Program-made: the position numbers and the translations under genes
The notes under the pieces: generated by a model
Database searches by the model: none
Seen by the model: the letters and a program-made list of their open reading frames with translations, nothing else
Told to the model about the DNA's origin: nothing
DNA from: Vibrio sp. VB16
GTDB lineage: Bacteria > Pseudomonadota > Gammaproteobacteria > Enterobacterales > Vibrionaceae
Assembly (NCBI RefSeq): GCF_015594925.2
Contig: NZ_CP087590.1
Location: forward strand, 1,364,001-1,428,000
Direction: 5' to 3'
DNA: 64,000 nucleotides
Shown: piece by piece, positions 17,369 to 26,500 of the stretch
Layout: the number at the start of each line of letters is the position of its first letter
Position numbering within the stretch: the stretch's first letter is position 1

Positions 17369-18274
17369 ATGATTCAAGTTGTCGGTCATAAGAACCCAGA
17401 TAGTGATAGCATTTGTAGTGCATTAGTTGCCACCGAGTTACTAAGAGCTCGTGGGCTAGAAGCAAACCCAATTCGTTTAGGTGAGCTCAATCGCGAAACT
17501 CAATACATTCTTGAGCAAGCAGGCGTAGAAGCACCAGAATTGCGTACAAGTGTTGCGGGCGAAAAAGTATGGCTGGTCGATTACACTGATGTTTCTCAAG
17601 CACCAGACGACATCAATGAAGCCGAGATCATAGGCATTGTTGACCACCACCGTTTAGGTGATGTTATGACGATAAACCCGTTAGAAGCTTGGATTTGGCC
17701 AGTAGGTTGTACCTGTACTATCCTATATAATCTTCTAAAAATGGAAGAAGTAACGATCACTCGTGAAATGGCAACGCTCATGATGTCAGCAATCTTGTCC
17801 GATACTGTGGGTTTCGCTTCACCAACCTGTACGCAAAAAGATAAAGATGCTGTTGAGGCACTTGCTGTCTACGCGGAAGTGACAGATTTAGATACATTTA
17901 TTAAGAACCTATTGATAGCAAAAACAGATATCAAAGGCCTTAGTGCATCTCAATTGGTTGAAAAAGATCTTAAAGCGTATCCGTTTTTAGGAAAAAATGT
18001 CGTTGTTGGTCAGATTGAGCTAGCAACACTTGAGCAAGTTGACGGGATGATTACCGCAATTGAAGATGACCTTCAACGTCGATGCGATGAAGAAGGTTTG
18101 TCATTTGCAGCGGTAATGCTTACTGACATCACTTCCGCTACGACACGCTTATTATTCAAAGGTGAGTGGGCCGAGAAACTGGTTAAGCATGAAAAAGATG
18201 GCATGCTGATGATGGAAAATACATTGAGTCGTAAGAAGCAAGGTTGGCCTTGGCTTCAGAACGAGCTTTTATAA
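17369..18274 (+). CDS. ppaC: Manganese-dependent inorganic pyrophosphatase (family II)
   Basis: PpaC hydrolyses pyrophosphate to phosphate in the cytoplasm using manganese. The 301-residue protein begins VVGHKNPDSDSICSA, where the His and two Asp residues are metal ligands. It carries the DHH motif in GIVDHHRLGD near residue 90, and ends with RKKQGWPWL, the substrate-binding RKKQ segment of family II enzymes. The length is typical (about 300-310). The gene stands alone with its own terminator at 18301. Confidence 0.96.
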   Translation: MIQVVGHKNPDSDSICSALVATELLRARGLEANPIRLGELNRETQYILEQAGVEAPELRTSVAGEKVWLVDYTDVSQAPDDINEAEIIGIVDHHRLGDVMTINPLEAWIWPVGCTCTILYNLLKMEEVTITREMATLMMSAILSDTVGFASPTCTQKDKDAVEALAVYAEVTDLDTFIKNLLIAKTDIKGLSASQLVEKDLKAYPFLGKNVVVGQIELATLEQVDGMITAIEDDLQRRCDEEGLSFAAVMLTDITSATTRLLFKGEWAEKLVKHEKDGMLMMENTLSRKKQGWPWLQNELL

Positions 18275-18300
18275 CGGCGTTAATAAAAAGCGATGTAAAG

Positions 18301-18328
18301 GCGAGGGTGGTAAACCTTCGCTTTTTTT
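18301..18328 (+). terminator. Terminator after ppaC
   Basis: GCGAGGG pairs with CCTTCGC (one G-T pair) around a short A-rich loop and is followed by seven T residues. Confidence 0.75.
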
Positions 18329-18360
18329 GATCGTAAACCCTAAAAATATCTAAGGTATGT

Positions 18361-18759
18361 ATGACTGATAAACTTGATAGCGGTATGTTGAAAGAAATAA
18401 ACAATATGGACGCTGATCAGCGAATGAAATATTGCATTAAAGAGATCGCTTCTAGTCGTTGCGTGTGGATTCTTAAAGATGAACACGGATGTGTCATGCT
18501 AAATACAGATGATGAAGATTGTGTACCTGTATGGCCAAATGAAGAGTTTGCGACAGAATGGGCGACGGGTGAATGGGAAGATTGTACTGCTGAAAGTATT
18601 TCTATCAACAAGTGGCATAGTCGTTGGACGCGTGGATTAGAAGAGGACGAGTTGGCTATTGTCGTCTTCCCTAATATCAATGAAGAAGGCGTTGTGCTTT
18701 ATCCGGATGAGTTTGACTCAGAACTGAGAAAGCAAGCCCAGAAACTCGATAGAAAATAA
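18361..18759 (+). CDS. DUF2750 family protein
   Basis: This 132-residue acidic cytoplasmic protein contains the features of DUF2750: a CVPVWPNEEFATEWATGEW segment near residues 56-75, then ISINKWHSRWTRGL and LAIVVFPNINEEGVVL. The family has no known function. No catalytic motif or membrane segment is visible. The ATG at 18361 has only a weak purine stretch before it. The gene follows the ppaC terminator and is followed by a long perfect hairpin, so it is probably a single transcription unit. Confidence 0.75.
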   Translation: MTDKLDSGMLKEINNMDADQRMKYCIKEIASSRCVWILKDEHGCVMLNTDDEDCVPVWPNEEFATEWATGEWEDCTAESISINKWHSRWTRGLEEDELAIVVFPNINEEGVVLYPDEFDSELRKQAQKLDRK

Positions 18760-18780
18760 TACCAAAGGCTATTCTATTTC

Positions 18781-18818
18781 TTAACTCTACAACCCAAATA
18801 AAAAAATTGTAGAGTTAA
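18781..18818. terminator. Perfect 12-base hairpin after the DUF2750 gene
   Basis: TTAACTCTACAA (18781-18792) and TTGTAGAGTTAA (18807-18818) are exact complements. The site lies between convergent genes. The T-run after it is interrupted, so termination strength is uncertain. Confidence 0.6.
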
Positions 18819-18888
18819 CTTTGTGCTTGTTCTTCTTCGCATTTACTATGCTTTATAGAAGACGTTTCAATAGAACAATGATGCTGTG

Positions 18889-19686
18889 TTACGAACATCT
18901 CTTATAGTTCGGGGCTTTATAAAAGTGACTCTCAACTAACCGCTGAGTAACCGGATGTTCTGGATGAGTTAGAACCTGACTACTTTCACCATATTCCACC
19001 ACATCACCTTCGTGCATCACCATTACTTTATCAGTTATGTGTTTGATGATGCCAATATGTTGTGATGCATAAACAAATGAAACCCCCATCTCATCTTGAA
19101 GCTCGAGAAAAAGGTTGATGATTTGAGAGCGCATTGCCATATCTAAACCATTTAGCGCTTCATCAGCGATAATAATGGAAGGCTGCAAGATTAAAGCGCG
19201 CGCAAGGCATACACGTTGTTTTTGTCCGGCTGCCAACATCTGAGGATAGAAATAGGCGTGTTCTGGGAGTAATCCAACACGAACCAAGGTATTTTTGACT
19301 CGGCTCATACGTGCTTCTGGTGGCATCTCCGTATTACGTCGTAGCGGTCCTTCTAAGATTCTGCCAATTTGAATCCTTGGATTGAGAGAGCTATTAGGAT
19401 CTTGAAATATCATGCGGATAAGTTTACAGCGTGTAGAGTAGTCTCCATGTTCTAGCTTATCGCCATTCACTCTAATCTCACCACTCGTTGGTTCGCAAAC
19501 CCCTGCCAGCATCTTTGCTAGAGTTGACTTGCCAGAACCATTTTGACCAATTAGTCCGAGGGTTTGCCCTGCCTCTAAGGTAAAGCTCAACGGCTTTACC
19601 GATTGCTGGATTTTCTTGGTAAATAACCCAGATCGCGTGACAAATTGCTTGGACAGACCGTTAACCTCAAGAAGGGATTCGTTCAT
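18889..19686 (-). CDS. sapF: Peptide ABC transporter ATP-binding protein SapF
   Basis: SapF is one of two ATPases of the Sap importer, linked to antimicrobial peptide and putrescine handling in enterics. The 265-residue protein has Walker A GQNGSGKST near residue 46, a QDPNSSLNPR Q-loop typical of the Opp/Dpp branch, the signature LAAGQKQR (as in E. coli SapF rather than LSGGQ) and Walker B IIIADEALNGLD. The switch histidine is in the YASQHIG segment. It is the last gene of the operon and overlaps sapD by one base. Confidence 0.94.
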   Translation of the reverse strand: MNESLLEVNGLSKQFVTRSGLFTKKIQQSVKPLSFTLEAGQTLGLIGQNGSGKSTLAKMLAGVCEPTSGEIRVNGDKLEHGDYSTRCKLIRMIFQDPNSSLNPRIQIGRILEGPLRRNTEMPPEARMSRVKNTLVRVGLLPEHAYFYPQMLAAGQKQRVCLARALILQPSIIIADEALNGLDMAMRSQIINLFLELQDEMGVSFVYASQHIGIIKHITDKVMVMHEGDVVEYGESSQVLTHPEHPVTQRLVESHFYKAPNYKRCS

Positions 19687-20678
19687 TATTTGGTCTCCGT
19701 ATTAAGCGGGAAATGGCATGAGTATTTATGACCCTTTATTTTTTTAGAATACGGAATCTCGACACATTGCCTCTGTGCGTACGGGCAACGTGGGCCGAGT
19801 CGGCAACCAATAGGAAGATGCTGGAGTGCCGGAATAGAACCCGGTAAAGATTGTAGCTTCTGCTTATGAGGTATCCAATTACTAAAGTCCGGCATCGCTT
19901 TCAGTAGTGCAATGGTATAGGGATGCTTTGGTGCTTTTAGGATCTGTTCGGTAGCGGCGGATTCGACAGATTGTCCACAGTACATTACGGTGATTCTGGT
20001 TGCCCACTGCGTTATTGTTGTCAAGTCGTGCCCAATGAGCAATATGGTCGTGTTGTGCACCTGATTCATGCGACTTAGTAAGCGCAATATTTGCGATTGA
20101 GTAATGGGATCCAAGTCATTGGTTGGCTCATCGGCAATCAACAGTCGAGGCTTCGCCGCAATAGCCATCGCTATCATTACTTTCTGGCATTCTCCATCGG
20201 TAAGCTCATATGGGTAGCTACTCATAACACGCTTATGATCCTTGATACCCACTTTATGAAGCAAAGCTGTTGCCTGTTTCTTGCGCCATTTTAAGCGCTG
20301 CCACCATCGACCCTGAAAGGTTTTAGAAGGGATAGATTCGGCGAGTTGGCTGCCCACTGCTTCTGATGGGTCAAGACAGGTAGAGGGTTCTTGAAAGATC
20401 ATCGCGACATCTTTGGCAATGACCTTACGCCGTTCTTTTGGCGTCAATTGTAGCAAGTCGACATCACCAAATCGCATCCGATCAGCGCTTACACGCCAAT
20501 TGTCCTTGCAGATACCGACGATAGCTTTCGCGACTAAACTTTTTCCGGAACCTGATTCACCGACTAAACCGCGTATATCACCTTCTTGGATTGTAAGACT
20601 CATTCTATCCACAGCCTTGACGAGCCCGTGCGGTGTTTCAATCTCTATAGTTAGGTGCCTGAAATCAAGTAATGGCAT
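19686..20678 (-). CDS. sapD: Peptide ABC transporter ATP-binding protein SapD
   Basis: SapD is the second ATPase of the Sap importer; in E. coli it also supports Trk potassium uptake. The 330-residue protein has Walker A GESGSGKS near residue 39, a QEPSTCLDP Q-loop, the degenerate signature LTDGECQ that is characteristic of SapD, and Walker B LLIADEPTNDLDP. The C-terminal RLGPRCPYAQRQC cysteine segment is the oligopeptide-transporter ATPase tail, which may hold an iron-sulfur cluster. It overlaps sapC and sapF by one base each, so translation is coupled. Confidence 0.95.
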   Translation of the reverse strand: MPLLDFRHLTIEIETPHGLVKAVDRMSLTIQEGDIRGLVGESGSGKSLVAKAIVGICKDNWRVSADRMRFGDVDLLQLTPKERRKVIAKDVAMIFQEPSTCLDPSEAVGSQLAESIPSKTFQGRWWQRLKWRKKQATALLHKVGIKDHKRVMSSYPYELTDGECQKVMIAMAIAAKPRLLIADEPTNDLDPITQSQILRLLSRMNQVHNTTILLIGHDLTTITQWATRITVMYCGQSVESAATEQILKAPKHPYTIALLKAMPDFSNWIPHKQKLQSLPGSIPALQHLPIGCRLGPRCPYAQRQCVEIPYSKKIKGHKYSCHFPLNTETK

Positions 20679-21565
20679 TATTCAACCCCTGCATTTAACG
20701 CTTGTCGAATACCTTCGCCAACTAAATTAATGACGATAACTGTAAACATAATGGCCAGTCCCGGAAGTGTTACCGTCCAAGGTGCTAGATAAATCAACTC
20801 GACTGAGTCTCCTAATATTGCTCCCCACTCCGTACTAGGGGCTTGCGCGCCTAATCCCAAAAACCCGAGGGCAGTGATATCCATAATGGCCAGTGTTAAT
20901 GCCATCGTCACTTCTGCGGCAATGATGGCAAGGATGTTTGGAAAGACAGAATTGAGTAACAGATATAAGTCATTGGCCCCATCAAGGCGAGCCGCCATGA
21001 TGTAATCTTTTTCAAGTTCAGCGTGAATCGCAGTGTAAATGGAACGGATAAATCTAGGGATCAGTGCCAAGCCAATCGCGAGCATAATATTGAACTCACC
21101 AAACCCTAGAAATGCCACAAATATAATGGCTAATAAAAGTGAAGGGATGGACATGACGGTATCAAGCAGGTGGTTGAGGGTGCTAGACAACAAACCACGA
21201 GTCATACCGGCCAAAATACCGATACTGCTGCCAATAAGGCCAGCAATGATTGTCACTAGAATTGAAGCACCAAATGTAAACTGAGAACCCGTCAAAATTC
21301 GGGAAAGTATATCTCGTCCTAAATCATCGGTACCTAAGAAGTATTCAATACTGCCTTCTGTCGCCCAAGAAGGAGGGACCAGTAAATGCCCTGTTTGGAG
21401 ATTTGGGTCATGTGGAGCAATCCACTGTGCAGTGAGTGTGATTAACACTACTAGGATAAGGCACCACATTCCAAACATCGCTAAACTATTGCTTCGATAG
21501 CTTTTAGCAAAGCGTTCAAACTGAGTTGGAATATGCTCTTCTTGATAGATGCTATTGGTTAACAT
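20678..21565 (-). CDS. sapC: Peptide ABC transporter permease SapC
   Basis: This 295-residue inner-membrane permease has a cytoplasmic N-terminus with one helix (about 30-50), an extracytoplasmic loop with YFLGTDDLGRDILSR, a five-helix core and the EAA loop (MAARLDGANDLYLLLNSVFPN) that contacts the ATPases. TDDLGRDILSR is typical of the DppC/OppC family. It pairs with SapB to form the channel. Its start overlaps the end of sapB by 14 bases, and its own stop overlaps the sapD start. Confidence 0.94.
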   Translation of the reverse strand: MLTNSIYQEEHIPTQFERFAKSYRSNSLAMFGMWCLILVVLITLTAQWIAPHDPNLQTGHLLVPPSWATEGSIEYFLGTDDLGRDILSRILTGSQFTFGASILVTIIAGLIGSSIGILAGMTRGLLSSTLNHLLDTVMSIPSLLLAIIFVAFLGFGEFNIMLAIGLALIPRFIRSIYTAIHAELEKDYIMAARLDGANDLYLLLNSVFPNILAIIAAEVTMALTLAIMDITALGFLGLGAQAPSTEWGAILGDSVELIYLAPWTVTLPGLAIMFTVIVINLVGEGIRQALNAGVE

Positions 21566-22514
21566 ACCACTCTTTCCTTACCAATGGGTTCGATAGCGTA
21601 CCAAGTAAATCAGACAATATATTGGCAGATAAAACAAAGGAAGCGACCACCATTACACCCGCTTGAATGGAAGCGTAGTCTTGATTAGCTAATGCGTTTA
21701 GCAACCATCGACCAATTCCCGGCCAGTTAAAAATCGACTCAGTGATAATGGCAAATGTAATCATACTAGAGAGTTGCACACCGAGTGTTGGAAAAATGGG
21801 GGGTAGTGCATTTCTAAAAACGTGTTCGGTGATAATTTCACGTTTCGACAAACCTTTAATTCTAGCTGCGCGAATGTAGTTTTGCGTCATCACTTCCGCA
21901 ACAGAGGCGCGCATTATCTGCACTATTTGCGTGGTTGGTGCGAGTGCGAGGACCAAACAGGGTAACACCAGATGTTCCAATACGCTTTGTAGTGCTTCTG
22001 CCTTGTAATGATGATCAGATAAGAAAGCATCTATAATGGCAAATCCGGTGACATGCTTGATCTCATACAGCAGGTCATATCGACCTGAGACGGGAAGCAA
22101 TCCCAAGTCTAATGAGAAGAACATAATCAACAACAGTGCTACCCAGAATAGAGGCGCAGAATAGCCAGACATGGAAATGAACGAGATTATCGTATCGATC
22201 ATTTTGCCTTGTCGCATTCCGGCAATGGTCCCAAAAGGGATACCGATAAAGAGCGCGAGCATAAAGGAGATAAATACAAGTTCCAATGTAGCAGGAAATA
22301 CCACCACGATATCGTCAATGATAGGATAACCTTGCTTATTTAAGCCGAAGTTGAGATTCCACAGCTCCTGAACATAGTGCGACCATCCTTGCAGATAACT
22401 CAAGTGAGCCCAAGGTGATTCTGCGTCTAAGCGAAGAATACTAAAACCAACAAAGGTCAGCATAATTAAGGTTATCGCAAAGAGATTAAAGCGGCGAATA
22501 GTATAACGAAACAT
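21552..22514 (-). CDS. sapB: Peptide ABC transporter permease SapB
   Basis: This 320-residue DppB/OppB-type permease starts MFRYTIRRFNLFAITL, with a first helix, a periplasmic loop (to about residue 75) and a bundle of further helices. The EAA motif is IRAARIKGLSKREIITEHVFRNALPP-like, near residue 225. Its N-terminal LDAESPWAHLSYLQGW resembles E. coli SapB. It begins directly after the sapA stop codon, with no intervening base. Confidence 0.94.
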   Translation of the reverse strand: MFRYTIRRFNLFAITLIMLTFVGFSILRLDAESPWAHLSYLQGWSHYVQELWNLNFGLNKQGYPIIDDIVVVFPATLELVFISFMLALFIGIPFGTIAGMRQGKMIDTIISFISMSGYSAPLFWVALLLIMFFSLDLGLLPVSGRYDLLYEIKHVTGFAIIDAFLSDHHYKAEALQSVLEHLVLPCLVLALAPTTQIVQIMRASVAEVMTQNYIRAARIKGLSKREIITEHVFRNALPPIFPTLGVQLSSMITFAIITESIFNWPGIGRWLLNALANQDYASIQAGVMVVASFVLSANILSDLLGTLSNPLVRKEWYVNQ

Positions 22515-24134
22515 CTACTTGACTCTCCTTACTTTATGGAAGCTCTGAGAACTGAATGGGCTGGAACCAAATCCAGTTAACGATTGGTGATAAGCTAAAA
22601 ACTGAGCACCATGCGCAAGTGGAATGACGGGCACTGCTTCATTCATCATATATTGTGCTTCTTTGTATAAGTTTAGTCTGTATCTCTCTTGATTGGTTTC
22701 TTTTGCTAAATCCAATAAAAAATCAAAGTCTGGATTACACCACATCGACACATTTAGTCCCGACTCTTCTGCACGACACGACAGCAGTGGGCGCAAGAAG
22801 TTATCGGGGTCACCAGTACTGGCGTTCCATCCGGTGAGAATCAAATCAATATCGGTATGCTCTGCCAGTTCCGTACGGTTAAAGCGGTCACTGGTGAACA
22901 GGTTTAGCTCAATCCCAATGTCGGCATAATTCGCCTGAATCAACTCTGCTGTTTTTCTGGGACTCGGATTATATGGGCTTGCTTCTAACGGAACCCACAT
23001 TGAAAGCTGAAGACCTTGTAAGTAACCGGCTTCTCTAAGCAATCCGACAGCGTAATTTTTGTCGTATCTTATCTGCGTCGCGTCTTTTTGATACGCCCAA
23101 GAGCTGGGTGGTAATAGTGAATAAGCTTGTTCACCCGTTCCAAAATAAACAGCATCTAAGATGCTCTTTCGGTTGATAGATAAACTCAACGCCTTTCTTA
23201 CTCTCTGATCACTGAGCGCAGGATGGTCGGTATTAATGGCAATAAATGAGACATTCATGGATGGCTTGGCTTCTAGTATCAAATCATCATGTTGCTTGAT
23301 AATGGGGATCTGACTAGAGAGTGGTGTATAAAGAACATCACATTCTCTGCGTAATAGCTTCGCAAGAGGGCCAGTTCCACGGGATGAAATATCAAACACT
23401 ACTTGCTCAAGTTCTGGTTCACCCTGCCAGTATTTATTGTGCTTTTTAAGTCGAACGAGATCGCCGACTTGATACTCGGCCAAGTAAAATGGGCCCGTTC
23501 CGACTGGGAATTCATCTATACGGTTTTTTTCGTCTTTGATCTCTAATTGCTGCGCATATTCACGGGAAAGAATAACGGAGTGAGTGGTCGAAATGTTAGA
23601 AAGAAAGGTATTGTCCGCTTTTGTTAAAGTAAATTTTACCGTTAGAGGGTCTATGGCCTCAACGCTTTTAACGAGATTACTGAAGCCAATACTTTCGAAC
23701 CATGGGTAGCTTGCATTACCAACAAAATGAAATGAATGGCTTGGATCGATTAATCGGTTAAAACTGAACACGACATCAGAGGCGTTTAGGGCTCTTGTAG
23801 GGGTGAACCAATCCGTATGCTGAAATTCGACACTGTCTTTGAGCTTGAACGTATATTCTGTGCCGTCATCGTTGATATGCCAAGAAGAGGCAATGCTGGC
23901 CGTCGGCTTCAGAGTGACAGGGTCTAACGTTAATAATGAATCGTAGATTTGTGGGCTTAGCGAATCAGCGGTAATACCACCTTCAACGAGTTGTGGATTG
24001 AAGGCGTTTGGTGCGCTATGTCCACAAGAGACAAAACCATGTTTGCGAATTTCTTCGTGATCAATATTGTCGCTACACCCAACCAGTAATCCTATACTGA
24101 CGAATCCTGTGGTGAACTTTAAAAATGCTTTCAT
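22515..24134 (-). CDS. sapA: Peptide ABC transporter substrate-binding protein SapA
   Basis: SapA captures peptides for the Sap importer. The protein matches E. coli SapA across its length, for example DWFTPTR, PVGTGPF, GSGGTG-like SSRGTGPLAKLLRRECDVL, and NPSPRKTAELIQA. I place the start at 24134 (MKAFLKFTTGF); the frame is open to 24191, but the extension is not needed and would precede the signal. From this start the sequence has a lipoprotein signal with lipobox LLVGC, so here SapA is probably membrane-anchored, whereas E. coli SapA has an ordinary cleavable signal. It lies about 185 bases downstream of pspF on the same strand, so the operon probably has its own promoter in that gap. Confidence 0.93.
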   Translation of the reverse strand: MKAFLKFTTGFVSIGLLVGCSDNIDHEEIRKHGFVSCGHSAPNAFNPQLVEGGITADSLSPQIYDSLLTLDPVTLKPTASIASSWHINDDGTEYTFKLKDSVEFQHTDWFTPTRALNASDVVFSFNRLIDPSHSFHFVGNASYPWFESIGFSNLVKSVEAIDPLTVKFTLTKADNTFLSNISTTHSVILSREYAQQLEIKDEKNRIDEFPVGTGPFYLAEYQVGDLVRLKKHNKYWQGEPELEQVVFDISSRGTGPLAKLLRRECDVLYTPLSSQIPIIKQHDDLILEAKPSMNVSFIAINTDHPALSDQRVRKALSLSINRKSILDAVYFGTGEQAYSLLPPSSWAYQKDATQIRYDKNYAVGLLREAGYLQGLQLSMWVPLEASPYNPSPRKTAELIQANYADIGIELNLFTSDRFNRTELAEHTDIDLILTGWNASTGDPDNFLRPLLSCRAEESGLNVSMWCNPDFDFLLDLAKETNQERYRLNLYKEAQYMMNEAVPVIPLAHGAQFLAYHQSLTGFGSSPFSSQSFHKVRRVK

Positions 24135-24318
24135 AGAAAGAGCTATCATTGATTGAGAACGGGCAAACAAAAGATGCCTAAAGATCTGCATAATTTAACA
24201 CCTTTTCTTTAGGCAGACCAATTCTTTGGGTACGTAAATAGCAAACAGGAAAAAATTCGAGTCAGTTATTTCGATAGAATGAGATGAGATTAATTTTTAT
24301 CATAAGTTTGAACGTATT

Positions 24319-25368
24319 CTATTCAGCTGGACTGTCATTTGACTGACCGACCATGTTGTACTTCCTCAGCATACCGCGCAACTGATGGTAGCTAAGATTA
24401 AGCAGTTCAGCTGCGGTACGTTGGTTGTGTTTAGCTTTGTCCATAACGTGGTTGAGCAGCTGTATATCTTGTTGTTCTTGCCATTCTTTATAATCAATGG
24501 GCACATTGTAATCAATAGGCTCAGGAAGCAGAGTTTGTTGGCTAGGCGTTGGTTCGTCCTGTTCAGTATCGTTGTTATTGGTCGTATTTTCACTTGCCCA
24601 TTCACATTTGAAGGGATCAAGGACTAGGTCATCAATAGGTAATTCAGACTTACCATGTTGATAGACCGCGCGTTCAATGACATTCTTTAACTCACGAACA
24701 TTCCCCGGCCAAGGGTACTCCGACATCATACGAAATACATTATCGGTAAAACCAACGAAGAGCGAAAGCGACAATTCACGGCACATTCTCATGGCGTAAT
24801 GCTGAGCGAGCAATGGGATATCTTCTTGGCGTTCTCGTAGTGGAGGAAGATGAACAACATCGAAGGCGAGCCGATCCAGCAAGTCAGCTCTAAAGGTCTC
24901 GTTTTTTGCCATCTTAGGTAGATTTGCGTTGGTGGCACATACGAGTCTGACATTGGCATTGAGTGTTTTGCTGCCACCAACTCTCTCATACTGACCATAT
25001 TCGATTACACGCAACAGTTTTTCTTGTACCGAAAGGGGTGAGGTTGCCAACTCATCTAAGAATAAGGTCCCTCCTTCTGCACGTTCAAAGCGGCCTTGAT
25101 GCCGACCTTTTGAACCCGTAAATGCCCCGGCTTCATGACCGAAGAGTTCGGTATCTATGAGTCCTTCACTTAAGCTTGAGCAATTGAGCATCACTAATGG
25201 TTGGTCCCACCGTTTTGAAAGGTAGTGGAGTCGTTGAGCGATCAACTCTTTACCTGTTCCTCTTTCACCAATGATTAGAACTGGTCTCTCGATGGGGGCA
25301 AGGCGCGACACTTTGTCTAAAACGGACAAAAAAAGTGGTGATTCTCCAATCAAGGTTTGCTGTTCCAT
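24319..25368 (-). CDS. pspF: Sigma-54 activator PspF of the phage shock operon
   Basis: PspF is the enhancer-binding AAA+ protein that drives the psp operon with sigma-54 and is held inactive by PspA. The 349-residue protein starts directly with the AAA+ domain and has no receiver domain, as in E. coli. Visible are Walker A GERGTGKE (34-41), the sigma-54-contact loop GAFTGS (81-86) and Walker B GGTLFLDE (about 99-106). The C-terminal helix-turn-helix NQRTAAELLNLSYHQLRGML is of the Fis type. The linker before it (about 255-300) is longer and rich in Asn, Asp and Gln. It is divergent from pspA, with sapA downstream, the same synteny as in enterics. Confidence 0.96.
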   Translation of the reverse strand: MEQQTLIGESPLFLSVLDKVSRLAPIERPVLIIGERGTGKELIAQRLHYLSKRWDQPLVMLNCSSLSEGLIDTELFGHEAGAFTGSKGRHQGRFERAEGGTLFLDELATSPLSVQEKLLRVIEYGQYERVGGSKTLNANVRLVCATNANLPKMAKNETFRADLLDRLAFDVVHLPPLRERQEDIPLLAQHYAMRMCRELSLSLFVGFTDNVFRMMSEYPWPGNVRELKNVIERAVYQHGKSELPIDDLVLDPFKCEWASENTTNNNDTEQDEPTPSQQTLLPEPIDYNVPIDYKEWQEQQDIQLLNHVMDKAKHNQRTAAELLNLSYHQLRGMLRKYNMVGQSNDSPAE

Positions 25369-25483
25369 ACATCTCTCACTGTCGAGTGGTTTTTTTTACC
25401 AATAGTTGGTTTAATTCATCATAGCACAATGACCTTAAAAACCCACTAGCATCTAAATCTTTGTAATTACTAATAAAAAATAT

Positions 25484-25499
25484 TGGCATGGATATTGAA
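25484..25499 (+). promoter_or_regulatory. Sigma-54 promoter of pspABC
   Basis: TGGCATGGATATTGAA fits the -24/-12 consensus (TGGCAC, five bases, TTGCA): GG at 25485-25486 and the -12 G at 25497 are exactly 10 bases apart. It lies about 80 bases before the pspA ATG and beside the pspF gene, as expected for PspF control. Confidence 0.8.
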
Positions 25500-25579
25500 T
25501 TATAATTCGTAAACCTCGAGCTATTTGTGAATGACAAGCAGGTTAAGGTTAACTACTGTTACTATTAAGGAGACATATC

Positions 25580-26245
25580 ATGGGTATTTTTTCGCGTTTC
25601 GCTGATATCATCAATTCTAATGTGAGTTCACTTCTGGACAAAGCTGAAGATCCTGAAAAGATGATTCGACTCATTTTACAAGAGATGGAAGATACGTTAG
25701 TTGAAGTTCGCACTAATTCCGCAAAAGCTATTGCGGACAAAAAAGAACTTTTTCGTCGTGTAGACTCCATGGAATCGCACATTGAAGAGTGGCAAAACAA
25801 AGCGACATTGGCGTTAACAAAAAGCCGAGAAGATCTTGCTAGAGCAGCATTGATAGAAAAACAGAAGCTCATTGAAATTGTGAAAAGTTTGCATCATGAG
25901 CAAACCTTAGTTGAAGATACCATTGATAAGTTAACGGGCGAAATCAGTAAGCTTGAGACAAAAATCAATGAAACTCGTGCTAAGCAACAGGCGCTTGTGA
26001 TTCGTCGTGAAGCCGCGGGAAGTCGTAGAGATGTACAAAAACATCTTCATACTAGTCGCACAAATGAAGCTTTTTCAAAGTTTGAGCAGTACGAGCGTAA
26101 GATTGATCAGCTTGAAGCTGAAGCTGATACCTATGAAATGTCGGGTAAAGCGAAGTCTCTTGATCAGGAGTTTGCTGAACTACAAGCCAATGATGAGATA
26201 GAAAAAGAGCTGCAAAAACTAAAAGCACAGATGAATAAAGACTAA
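25580..26245 (+). CDS. pspA: Phage shock protein A
   Basis: PspA is a peripheral inner-membrane coiled-coil protein of the ESCRT-III-like PspA/Vipp1 family. It stabilises stressed membranes and inhibits PspF. The 221-residue protein begins MGIFSRFADIINSNVSSLLDKAEDPEKMI, the amphipathic membrane-binding helix and following segment typical of the family, and continues as nearly unbroken helix with heptads to the end. AAGGAG precedes the ATG. It is the first gene of pspABC, behind a sigma-54 promoter. Confidence 0.97.
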   Translation: MGIFSRFADIINSNVSSLLDKAEDPEKMIRLILQEMEDTLVEVRTNSAKAIADKKELFRRVDSMESHIEEWQNKATLALTKSREDLARAALIEKQKLIEIVKSLHHEQTLVEDTIDKLTGEISKLETKINETRAKQQALVIRREAAGSRRDVQKHLHTSRTNEAFSKFEQYERKIDQLEAEADTYEMSGKAKSLDQEFAELQANDEIEKELQKLKAQMNKD

Positions 26246-26263
26246 TAATTAGGAGTAATGTAT

Positions 26264-26500
26264 ATGACAGCGGCCATTGTTACCGGACCTATTATAGTAT
26301 TTTTGATTTTTGTCGCGCCGCTTTGGTTGTTTTTACACTATCGCGGTAAGAGAAAGTCAGAACATGGCTTAACAACGGAAGATTACGAGCGTTTAGAGTC
26401 TCTAACGTCTAAAGCAGAATCATTGCAAAAAAGGGTCGATACGTTAGAGCGGATCTTGGATTCTGAGTCACCAAGCTGGAGGCAGAATAATGAGAGATAG
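26264..26500 (+). CDS. pspB: Phage shock protein B
   Basis: PspB is a small inner-membrane protein that, with PspC, senses envelope stress and draws PspA off PspF. It has one N-terminal helix (IVTGPIIVFLIFVAPLWLFLHY, residues about 4-25) and a cytoplasmic coiled coil (ERLESLTSKAESLQKRVDTLERIL). I choose the ATG at 26264, 8 bases after AGGAG. The ATG at 26258 is only about 3 bases from that site and is less likely. Its last 11 bases overlap pspC. Confidence 0.93.
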   Translation: MTAAIVTGPIIVFLIFVAPLWLFLHYRGKRKSEHGLTTEDYERLESLTSKAESLQKRVDTLERILDSESPSWRQNNER

